This document shows positions 1 to 6,976 of a stretch of DNA of 29,963 bases, in pieces (position 1 is the first letter of the stretch; the number at the start of each line of letters is the position of its first letter). Where the stretch lies: contig NZ_DATGNO010000111.1 in assembly GCF_035306705.1 (NCBI RefSeq), forward strand, positions 1 through 29,963, given 5' to 3'. The translations under genes were made by a program, and so were the position numbers. This DNA is from Xanthomarina sp035306705. Lineage in GTDB: Bacteria > Bacteroidota > Bacteroidia > Flavobacteriales > Flavobacteriaceae. The notes under the pieces were generated by a model. The model saw nothing but the letters and a program-made list of their open reading frames with translations. It was not told the DNA's origin and made no database searches.

Positions 1-1
1 C

Positions 2-487
2 AACATGCTTACCCATAGAAAAAGCTTAGCAAAAACCTCTGGAAGACCTGGTAAAACACAGCTTATTAATCATTTTTTAATTAATAAAAACTGGTATTTA
101 GTAGATTTACCTGGCTATGGTTATGCGAAAGTTTCGAAAAGTTCAAAAAAGACTTTTCAAAAATTTATAACCCAATATTTTAGTGTACGCGAACAATTGG
201 TTTCTGCCTTTGTTTTGGTAGATATAAGACATGAACCGCAACCAATAGATCTAGAATTTATGGAATGGTTAGGCGAGTATGCCATTCCGTTTTCCATTGT
301 TTTCACAAAAGCCGACAAGCTAAAGCCCAAAGCTATTGACAACCATGTTGCCGACTATAAAAATGTTATGTTAGAAACTTGGGAAGAGATGCCAAATTAT
401 TTTATTACTTCCTCTTCTAAAGAAATTGGGAAAGACGAGATTTTAAAATATATTGACACGCTTAATAAGAACATGGAGCTAAACTAG
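2..487 (+). CDS. engB: Ribosome biogenesis GTPase EngB/YsxC, 5'-truncated by window edge
   Basis: C-terminal 80% or so of the TrmE-Era-EngA-EngB GTPase family member EngB (YihA/YsxC), which binds GTP and helps large ribosomal subunit assembly in the cytoplasm. The reading frame is open to the left edge (the codon before the first ATG is Asn), and that ATG lies inside the usual 'NML' stretch just after the P-loop, so it is not the real start; the G1 motif is outside the window. Visible motifs counted from that internal Met: G2 region TSGRPGKTQ (residues 11-19), G3 DLPGYG (34-39), G4 TKAD (101-104), G5 SSSK. The protein ends in KNMELN with a TAG stop. It converges on the permease gene, and the 100-bp gap holds imperfect repeats but no clear terminator hairpin. 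The family assignment is firm. Confidence 0.95.
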   Translation, partial: NMLTHRKSLAKTSGRPGKTQLINHFLINKNWYLVDLPGYGYAKVSKSSKKTFQKFITQYFSVREQLVSAFVLVDIRHEPQPIDLEFMEWLGEYAIPFSIVFTKADKLKPKAIDNHVADYKNVMLETWEEMPNYFITSSSKEIGKDEILKYIDTLNKNMELN

Positions 488-549
488 CTTGTTTTTAAAA
501 TGCTTATAATCAAACTGTAACCATACTTTATTTACACTTCCAATTTTAT

Positions 550-605
550 AAGCACTTTTAACTTTAAAACTCTAGGCACTCCTAACTTTAGGCACTCTTA
601 ACATC
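550..605. repeat. Imperfect 16-bp tandem repeat at the 3' end of the permease gene
   Basis: Three related 16-mers: aagcacttttaacttt (550-565), aggcactcctaacttt (574-589) and aggcactcttaacatc (590-605). The last two are directly adjacent and share 12 of 16 bases. The third copy is the end of the permease coding sequence (codons for DVKSA), so the copies look like duplications of the gene's 3' end into the spacer. A weaker fourth copy may start near 533. No hairpin with a U-tract is seen, so I do not call it a terminator. Confidence 0.6.
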
Positions 606-1685
606 CAAAGCATCCCTCAAAGCATTGCCAATTAGCATAAAGGCCATCACTAAGCCCATAATACAAAAACCTGGGATTAAGGCCAGATAGGGCTTGCCCA
701 AAATAATATAATTATAATGATCTTTTATCATAGCTCCCCAACTTGCCATTGGAGGTTGCGCTCCAATACCTAAAAAACTCAAACCACTTTCTATTAAAAT
801 AGCTGCTGCAAAATTAGCTGCTGAAATAACAATTACCGGTGCCATAATATTTGGCAAAATATGCTTGGTTATAATTCTAAAGTCGTTAAACCCTAAAGCT
901 CTTGCTGCTGTAACATATTGCATTTCCTTAACACTAATTATTTGGCCTCGAACTACTCTTGCCACCTCTACCCACATAGTGAGGCCTACGGCAATAAATA
1001 CTTGCCAAAAGCCTTTTCCTAAAGCTAATGTAATAGCAATAACTAATAATAAGGTAGGAATAGACCAAGTAACATTAATAATCCACATGATAAAAGCATC
1101 TACTTTTCCTCCAAAATAACCCGCAACACTTCCCATAAAAACACCAATAACAAGTGAAATAAAAACAGCTACAAACCCAATGAAAAAAGAAATTCTAGCT
1201 CCCACAAGGATTCTACTTAGTAAATCGCGACCATACTTATCTGTTCCAAATAAGAAAGTTTGTTTTTTTATTAAAGACTCTCTGGCTTTTAATGAAACTG
1301 GTTTTAAATCGAAGATTTTTTCTGCCCCTTCCAAACCATCTGAAGCATATTCTGTATAAAATAGAAGGTCCTTTTCTATGGAATAACTAGAAATAGGAAT
1401 TTCGGTTTCGGTATTTATTTTTCCAAAAAACAGCTTATCAATTAAAGATTGGTTGTTTTCTATGTCCGAGGGCAAGGTTAACATCTGCACTTTAAATCCA
1501 GGTCTTTTGGAATGAATGGATAGGTGCATTTGGTTTGCGTGCTGCGAATTGTCTGGCGCAAAAACATAAGCGAATACAGAAATAAACCCAACAAAAACAA
1601 TAAAACAAAAGCTAAAAACGCCCCAAAAATTTTGTTTGAATTTTTGGAGCGCCAATTGACTTAATGAGCCGGTATTTTTACTCAT
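588..1685 (-). CDS. OppC/DppC-like ABC transporter permease
   Basis: Inner-membrane permease of a peptide/nickel-type (PepT family) ABC importer, 365 residues. An N-terminal OppC_N segment carries TM1 (about 20-43). It is followed by a long periplasmic stretch (about 44-145), and the BPD_transp_1 domain starts at the hallmark FGTDKYGRDLLSR (146-158). Further TM segments lie near 165-190, 200-222, 226-245, 282-305 and 337-355. The cytoplasmic EAA loop that contacts the ATPase is at about 254-279 (EMQYVTAARALGFNDFR). It is longer than typical OppC (about 300 residues) because of the TM1-TM2 stretch. The start lies 6 bp after the prc stop, so the two are co-transcribed. No OppA, OppB, OppD or OppF partner is in the window, so the permease must pair with products encoded elsewhere. 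Substrate is unknown; oligopeptide is an inference from the family. Confidence 0.9.
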   Translation of the reverse strand: MSKNTGSLSQLALQKFKQNFWGVFSFCFIVFVGFISVFAYVFAPDNSQHANQMHLSIHSKRPGFKVQMLTLPSDIENNQSLIDKLFFGKINTETEIPISSYSIEKDLLFYTEYASDGLEGAEKIFDLKPVSLKARESLIKKQTFLFGTDKYGRDLLSRILVGARISFFIGFVAVFISLVIGVFMGSVAGYFGGKVDAFIMWIINVTWSIPTLLLVIAITLALGKGFWQVFIAVGLTMWVEVARVVRGQIISVKEMQYVTAARALGFNDFRIITKHILPNIMAPVIVISAANFAAAILIESGLSFLGIGAQPPMASWGAMIKDHYNYIILGKPYLALIPGFCIMGLVMAFMLIGNALRDALDVKSA

Positions 1686-1691
1686 TTAATA

Positions 1692-3899
1692 TTACTCTTT
1701 AACCGTAGAGGCTAGTTTTTTTATGGCGTAAGACATCTTTAGGTCTTCTAGCACATGAATGGCTTCTTCCACATAAACATCCTGGCTTAAACTTTTATGC
1801 CAACGATCTCTTTTTTCCTTTAAAATTGTATCCGTTTTAAAGAGTTCTTTTTCGTAAGGCAAAGACTCGAAGGTTAAGCTTGTTTGATACTCCGAAATTT
1901 TATCAAAACGCTTGGACTCTTCTTCGTTTAATTTTAATTGTGCTCTATATTTATTATAATTTAACGAATGTATGTTTTCGTCCATTCTAGTTTTTATCCA
2001 TTTGGCATTTTCACCAATAAGCTTTAACTGTTCGTTATTCTCCATTCGTTTACTACTTTTCCTAATGGTTTCACTATTATCAAAGTAGCCTTCCCAAACG
2101 GTATAATCTACAGAATCTATTTTATCCCAAGGCAATGGGTTTTTTTGGTCCTTTTCACCTATATCAATAAAACTAAATCTATCTACAACCACCACATCAC
2201 TTTTAACACCTTCAAGTTGGGTAGAACCACCATTGATTCTATAGAATTTTTGTGTGGTTAATTTCAAGGCGCCTAAATCGCCATTTTTATTGTTTCTAAC
2301 CATGTTGTTCAAGTCCAAGAAATTCTGTACCGTTCCTTTTCCATAGGTTTGCTTGCTACCTATAATAATGGCACGTTTGTAATCTTGCATGGCAGCTGCC
2401 AGAATTTCTGAAGCAGAAGCCGATAATTCATTGACCATAATAACCAACGGACCATCCCAATCAATCGATTTATCTTTGTCTTTCAACACTTCTTTTGGTT
2501 CTCCCGTAGCTCTAACCTGTACTATTGGGCCTTCTTTTATAAACATTCCAGCAATTTCAACAACTACAGGAAGAGATCCTCCTCCATTGTTTCTAAGATC
2601 TATAACAAGACCTTTCATGCCTTCTGCTTTTAATCGTTCTATTTCCTTTTTAATATCGGAAGCAGCATTTCTACTTTTATAATCTTCAAAATCCACATAA
2701 AATTTCGGTAGGTTAATAACTCCAAAATTCATATCATCTTTATTAACTATAGCAGATTTTGCATAAGTCTCCTCTATTTCCACCACATCTCTAGTGATGC
2801 TAATATCTTTAGTGGTTCCATCTACTTTTTTAACAGTTAAAACAACGGTGGTACCTTTTGGGCCTTTTATTAATTTTATGGCATCTTCTAAACGCATGCC
2901 CACAATATTAACAGCTTCCTGTTCCTTTTCCTGACGAACTTTCAAGATAATATCCCCAACTTCCAATTCGTTTCCACGCCAAGCGGGACCTCCAGAAATT
3001 AGCTCAACAATTTTAGTATAGTCCATCCTTTTTTGCAATCTAGCACCTATTCCTTCAAGCTTTCCAGACATTTGCTGATTGAAATTAGCCTTGTCTTCTG
3101 GTGCAAAATAATTAGTGTGCGGATCGAATTGTTCAACGATGGAATTGATATACATGGCGAACCAATCTTTTCTTTGAATATCATCTATATAATCTGAATA
3201 ATATAAATCGATAGATTTTAAAGTCTCCTCTCGCGCTTCTTTTTCTATTTGGGCCAAGGTTTTTCTTTCTACCTTAGTTTGTTTTTCTGTATCAGCATCT
3301 GTAGAGTCAGTTTCATCTAAATCCTTAATTTCGCTAGGCTCTACCAAAGTATTATCTTCTTTGGCCTTTTCTTGGGCTGTCATTAAATCATCATAATTAA
3401 CCATGTTCGAAAACTTCAATTGCTGTCTCCAACGGTCTTTCATCTGTTTTTTATTCTTCACATAAGTACTATTCTTATAGTCCGAATTAAATTCCTCATC
3501 TACAGAATAATCAAAAGGCGAGGCTAAAACTTCCTTATAAATAGCCTTGGACTCACCAATTCTTTGGATAAGTCTATTGTATGTTAAATTGAAAAACGAA
3601 ATGTCGTATGCCTTAATTTGATCATCAAGCTCTAATTTGTATTTTTCAAATTCATCAATATCCGATTTATAGAAATATCGTTTCAAAGGATCCAATTGAT
3701 CCAAAAACCCATCAAATACCTCAATAGAGAATTCGTCGTTTATCTCTTTCGGATCAAAATGCCCACGCTGCAACACATAGGTAATGACTTGAATGAGCAG
3801 TTTATCTTTATCTGGTTCGTCAAACGTCTTGGTTGTAAAACTGCAGGATGCAAATGCCAATAGCACGACAAGCACCAATATCTTATAATTCCTTTTCAT
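1692..3899 (-). CDS. prc: Carboxy-terminal (tail-specific) processing protease, S41
   Basis: Periplasmic serine protease Prc/Tsp, which degrades or trims proteins from their C terminus and in other bacteria regulates murein hydrolases. The frame is open to an upstream ATG at 3941 (749 residues), but I prefer the ATG at 3899 because it starts directly on a classical leader, MKRNYKILVLVVLLAFASC, ending in a lipobox-like cysteine. Numbered from the 3941 ATG: N-terminal helical domain about 40-190, an acidic linker rich in Asp, Glu and Thr at about 190-225, a PDZ domain at about 288-375, and the S41 core at about 400-590. The catalytic Ser is S509 in SASASE and the Lys is K535 in TYGKGTVQ, matching E. 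coli Tsp Ser452/Lys477. A C-terminal DUF3340-type domain covers about 600-740. Head of a two-gene unit with the OppC-like permease; divergent from surE. Confidence 0.95.
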   Translation of the reverse strand: MKRNYKILVLVVLLAFASCSFTTKTFDEPDKDKLLIQVITYVLQRGHFDPKEINDEFSIEVFDGFLDQLDPLKRYFYKSDIDEFEKYKLELDDQIKAYDISFFNLTYNRLIQRIGESKAIYKEVLASPFDYSVDEEFNSDYKNSTYVKNKKQMKDRWRQQLKFSNMVNYDDLMTAQEKAKEDNTLVEPSEIKDLDETDSTDADTEKQTKVERKTLAQIEKEAREETLKSIDLYYSDYIDDIQRKDWFAMYINSIVEQFDPHTNYFAPEDKANFNQQMSGKLEGIGARLQKRMDYTKIVELISGGPAWRGNELEVGDIILKVRQEKEQEAVNIVGMRLEDAIKLIKGPKGTTVVLTVKKVDGTTKDISITRDVVEIEETYAKSAIVNKDDMNFGVINLPKFYVDFEDYKSRNAASDIKKEIERLKAEGMKGLVIDLRNNGGGSLPVVVEIAGMFIKEGPIVQVRATGEPKEVLKDKDKSIDWDGPLVIMVNELSASASEILAAAMQDYKRAIIIGSKQTYGKGTVQNFLDLNNMVRNNKNGDLGALKLTTQKFYRINGGSTQLEGVKSDVVVVDRFSFIDIGEKDQKNPLPWDKIDSVDYTVWEGYFDNSETIRKSSKRMENNEQLKLIGENAKWIKTRMDENIHSLNYNKYRAQLKLNEEESKRFDKISEYQTSLTFESLPYEKELFKTDTILKEKRDRWHKSLSQDVYVEEAIHVLEDLKMSYAIKKLASTVKE

Positions 3900-4119
3900 A
3901 AATCTTATCATATTAATTACGTAACCTTTATCAAATTTCATACTGTTGCATTAACTCACAATAAACGCATTTAAAATTCTAAAAGTATCTATTTTTCTAC
4001 TAATTTAAAGAAAAAACTATGCCAAGAAAGACAAATGGTACTAATTTTTTGTTAAACAAGAAAAATTAATGCCTTCCGTAGGATTTTATGTATTTTAGCG
4101 CTGTTAATTTAAAGAACAA

Positions 4120-4908
4120 ATGACAAAAAGACCGCTTATTTTAGTAACAAACGACGACGGAATTACAGCTCCTGGCATACGAGCTTTAATTGAAGTTATG
4201 AAAGAATTGGGAGATGTAGTAGTTGTGGCGCCAGACAGTCCGCAAAGCGGTATGGGTCATGCTATTACGCTAAACTCGATGTTGCATTTAGAACGTGTAT
4301 ATGTGGATAATGGCGAACAAATGGAATACAGTTGCTCTGGAACTCCAGCCGATTGTGTCAAACTAGCAGTTAAACAAATATTGGGAAGAAGACCTAATTT
4401 ATGTGTTTCCGGAATTAACCATGGCTCCAATTCTTCCATCAACGTTATTTATTCTGGAACAATGAGTGCTGCCTTAGAAGCAGGAATTGAAGGAATTCCT
4501 GCTATTGGATTTTCATTGTTGGATTATAATTACAATGCCAATTTTGAAACAGCTAAAAAGTATGTCCGAACAATAACCAAAAATGCGTTAGAAAAAGGCA
4601 TTCCAGATCAAGTGGTTTTAAATGTTAATATCCCAAATCTGCCAGAAAAAGACATTAAAGGAATTAAAGTATGCAGACAAGCACGTGCTAATTGGGAAGA
4701 AGAATTCGATAAGAGAAAATCGCCACAAGGAAAAGACTACTATTGGCTTACTGGAAAATTCGTAAATTTAGACGGCGGAGAGGATACCGATGAATGGGCA
4801 CTCGAAAACGGATATGTATCCGTGGTTCCTGTCCAATTTGATTTAACCGCGCACCATGTTATAAGCAATTTAAATACGTGGGATTTTAACGGAACTGACA
4901 AAAAATAG
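4120..4908 (+). CDS. surE: 5'/3'-nucleotidase SurE
   Basis: Metal-dependent nucleoside 5'/3'-monophosphate phosphatase SurE (survival protein), cytoplasmic, 262 residues, a normal length. The metal site is visible: NDDG at 11-14 (D12, D13), S43 in PQSGMGH, and N100 in VSGINHGSN. The family motif SGTMSAALE follows at 112-120. The ATG at 4120 directly precedes the conserved beta strand KRPLILVTNDDG, so the start is secure. It heads the plus-strand run that continues with a small membrane protein 5 bp downstream and then lpxB, an NlpC/P60 lipoprotein and comEC. It is divergent from prc across about 220 bp. The family assignment is unambiguous. Confidence 0.97.
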   Translation: MTKRPLILVTNDDGITAPGIRALIEVMKELGDVVVVAPDSPQSGMGHAITLNSMLHLERVYVDNGEQMEYSCSGTPADCVKLAVKQILGRRPNLCVSGINHGSNSSINVIYSGTMSAALEAGIEGIPAIGFSLLDYNYNANFETAKKYVRTITKNALEKGIPDQVVLNVNIPNLPEKDIKGIKVCRQARANWEEEFDKRKSPQGKDYYWLTGKFVNLDGGEDTDEWALENGYVSVVPVQFDLTAHHVISNLNTWDFNGTDKK

Positions 4909-4913
4909 CCCTG

Positions 4914-5195
4914 ATGAAAAAAGAACTTTTAATAGGAATTGTAGTTGGACTTGTTGCTAATATTATTGGACTTTATTTTGCTACACTATATTTTGGCAAT
5001 GGAAACGATTTTGGAAGTGTGATACGCTCGGCGTTGGCAGAGGGAATATTAGGAAAACTTATAAGCTTGGGAGCTATTTTAAACCTTTTGGTCTTTTTTG
5101 TGTTTATTAAAAAGAAACAAGATTATCGCGCTAGAGGCGTTTTATTAATAACCATTATTAATGCCATTGCGACCTTTGTATTTAAACTTATATAA
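4914..5195 (+). CDS. Small hydrophobic membrane protein of unknown function
   Basis: A 93-residue protein with about three predicted membrane segments (roughly 5-27, 46-65 and 76-92), separated by a short loop containing GNGNDFG and a basic cytoplasmic-looking stretch KKKQDYRARG. No catalytic motif or known domain is recognisable. It starts 5 bp after the surE stop, so it is almost certainly co-transcribed and translated as a real protein. Its position between surE and lpxB suggests, without proof, an envelope-related role. I cannot name a function. Confidence 0.75.
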   Translation: MKKELLIGIVVGLVANIIGLYFATLYFGNGNDFGSVIRSALAEGILGKLISLGAILNLLVFFVFIKKKQDYRARGVLLITIINAIATFVFKLI

Positions 5196-5301
5196 AATAT
5201 GTTTTATATGAAACATCCAGATTCAAAACCTTAAAAGACAAAAAGAAAATGATTACATGTATGTTGGGTGTGGCAAATAAAAAAACAAATAATATAAACC
5301 T

Positions 5302-6423
5302 ATGAAATACTATATTATTGCTGGAGAAGCCTCGGGTGATCTACACGGATCTAACCTTATGAAAGCTTTGCTCAAAGAAGATGTACACGCCTCCTTTAGA
5401 TTTTGGGGTGGCGATTTAATGAACGCAACTAGCGATACCTTAGTAAAACATTACAGAGATTTGGCATTTATGGGTTTCGCCGAAGTTCTTATGAATTTAA
5501 GAACCATTGCCAAAAACCTATCGTTTTGCAAGAAAGATATTGAAGCATTTCAGCCTGATGCCATTATTTTTATAGATTATCCCGGGTTTAATTTACGAAT
5601 TGCCAAATGGGCTAAACAAAACGGTTATAAAACGCATTATTATATTTCACCACAAATATGGGCATGGAAAGAAAACCGAATCAAGGCCATAAAACACGAT
5701 GTGGATGAGATGTACGTTATTCTTCCTTTTGAAAAAGATTTTTACGAAAAAAAACACCATTATCCGGTACATTTTGTCGGTCATCCAACCATCGATGCCA
5801 TTGCCAGCAGGAAGCAAGTGGACGAATATGCTTTTAGGGCAGACTACGAACTAAACGAGAAACCCATCATCGCACTTTTGCCAGGAAGCCGAAAACAAGA
5901 AATAAAAAAGATGTTGTCTATTATGCTTTCTGTGGTAAAAGATTATCCGAAGTACCAATTTGTAATTGCAGGAGCACCGAGTCAGGATTATAGTTTTTAT
6001 CAACAGTTTATAAAAAGCTCCAACATTAAATTTATATCCAATAAAACCTACGATCTTTTGTCCGTATCTACAGCTGCTCTAGTAACTTCGGGGACTGCTA
6101 CACTAGAAACCGCCTTATTTAAAGTACCACAAGTAGTTTGCTACAAAGGAAATTGGATCTCGTATCAAATTGGAAAACGTGTTGTTAACCTAGAATACAT
6201 TTCTTTGGTTAATTTAATTATGGATAAAAAAGTAGTGACAGAACTTATTCAATCAAATTTCAATAAAAACACGCTTAAACGAGAATTAGATCTTATTTTA
6301 GATCCTTACGAAAGAGCTAAATTATATTTAGACTATTACGCACTCGAAAAAAAATTAGGTGGAAAAGGTGCCAGTCAGAAAACAGCAAAATTAATTTATC
6401 ATGCCATTAAACATAAGAAGTAG
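5302..6423 (+). CDS. lpxB: Lipid-A-disaccharide synthase
   Basis: LpxB (glycosyltransferase family 19) condenses UDP-2,3-diacylglucosamine with lipid X to give the tetra-acylated disaccharide-1-phosphate of lipid A, at the inner face of the cytoplasmic membrane. At 373 residues it is the usual length. Visible family blocks: the N-terminal AGEASGDLHG (7-16), IDYPGFNLRIAKWAK near 91-105, YYISPQIWAWKENRI near 113-127, FVGHPTID near 157-164, LLPGSRKQEI near 193-202, and TSGTATLETALFKVPQVVCY near 256-275, which corresponds to the UDP-sugar-binding C-terminal lobe. The ATG at 5302 lies immediately before the conserved KYYIIAGEASGD strand. The 106-bp leader contains a small inverted repeat (ATGTTT/AAACAT around 5200) but no clear promoter, so it may be read through from surE. 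Confidence 0.97.
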   Translation: MKYYIIAGEASGDLHGSNLMKALLKEDVHASFRFWGGDLMNATSDTLVKHYRDLAFMGFAEVLMNLRTIAKNLSFCKKDIEAFQPDAIIFIDYPGFNLRIAKWAKQNGYKTHYYISPQIWAWKENRIKAIKHDVDEMYVILPFEKDFYEKKHHYPVHFVGHPTIDAIASRKQVDEYAFRADYELNEKPIIALLPGSRKQEIKKMLSIMLSVVKDYPKYQFVIAGAPSQDYSFYQQFIKSSNIKFISNKTYDLLSVSTAALVTSGTATLETALFKVPQVVCYKGNWISYQIGKRVVNLEYISLVNLIMDKKVVTELIQSNFNKNTLKRELDLILDPYERAKLYLDYYALEKKLGGKGASQKTAKLIYHAIKHKK

Positions 6424-6424
6424 T

Positions 6425-6955
6425 ATGAGACAAATTATCTACATATTAGCAATATTTATTTCTATTACAGCGTGTAAATCGACTAAAAAAACGAAAACTG
6501 TCAACAAAAAAAGCGCAAAAACAACCAAAGTAACAAAAGCACCCATAGACAATAGACCTGTAGCCGATATTAAAGTTATTAATAACATTATTCAAACAGC
6601 CGAAAAATATAATGGTGTGCGTTATAAATATGGTGGCACTACAAAAAAAGGTATGGATTGTTCGGGCTTAATTACCACAGCTTTTAACAGCGAAAACATC
6701 GCTCTACCAAGATCTACTGGCAATATGGCCACGACCGGAAATTGGGTAGATGTTAAAGAAGTTCAAAAAGGCGATTTATTGTTTTTTGCAACTAGTAAGA
6801 ATAGTCGCAGCGTAAACCATGTAGGATTGGTTACAGATGCTAGACCTGGATTTGTAGAGTTTATTCATTCTACAACCAGTGCGGGAGTTATTACTTCACA
6901 ACTCTCCGAAAAATATTGGTATTTTGCCTTTGTTCAGGCACGTCGCGTATTATAA
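6425..6955 (+). CDS. NlpC/P60 (C40) cell-wall hydrolase lipoprotein
   Basis: Probable envelope-anchored peptidoglycan endopeptidase of the NlpC/P60 family, which cleaves the D-Glu-meso-DAP or related bond of stem peptides. I choose the ATG at 6425, one base after the lpxB stop codon: it begins the lipoprotein leader MRQIIYILAIFISITAC with the modified Cys at 17. An in-frame ATG at 6401 would overlap lpxB and place eight extra residues before the leader. A Lys/Thr-rich tether (18-40) is followed by the catalytic domain. The catalytic Cys is C79 in MDCSGL, the His is H132 in NHVGLV, and the third polar residue is probably H148 in FIHST. Total 176 residues, compact but complete. Co-transcribed with lpxB. 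Confidence 0.92.
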   Translation: MRQIIYILAIFISITACKSTKKTKTVNKKSAKTTKVTKAPIDNRPVADIKVINNIIQTAEKYNGVRYKYGGTTKKGMDCSGLITTAFNSENIALPRSTGNMATTGNWVDVKEVQKGDLLFFATSKNSRSVNHVGLVTDARPGFVEFIHSTTSAGVITSQLSEKYWYFAFVQARRVL

Positions 6956-6970
6956 GATATTCAGTATCTT
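6954..6970 (+). other. Small hairpin before the comEC start
   Basis: Inverted repeat AAGATA (6954-6959), loop TTCAG, TATCTT (6965-6970), directly in front of the GTG start of comEC at 6977. It overlaps the stop of the upstream lipoprotein gene. There is no U-tract, so it is not a terminator. It could affect ribosome access to the weak GTG start, but this is inference from position only. Confidence 0.3.
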
Positions 6971-6976
6971 TAGTAT

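Noticed and set aside
4020..4119. surE promoter with TTTG (4048) and TATTTTAG (4091)
   Set aside because: The spacing of 39 bp is about twice what the Bacteroidota promoter needs, and the second box does not match TAnnTTTG well.
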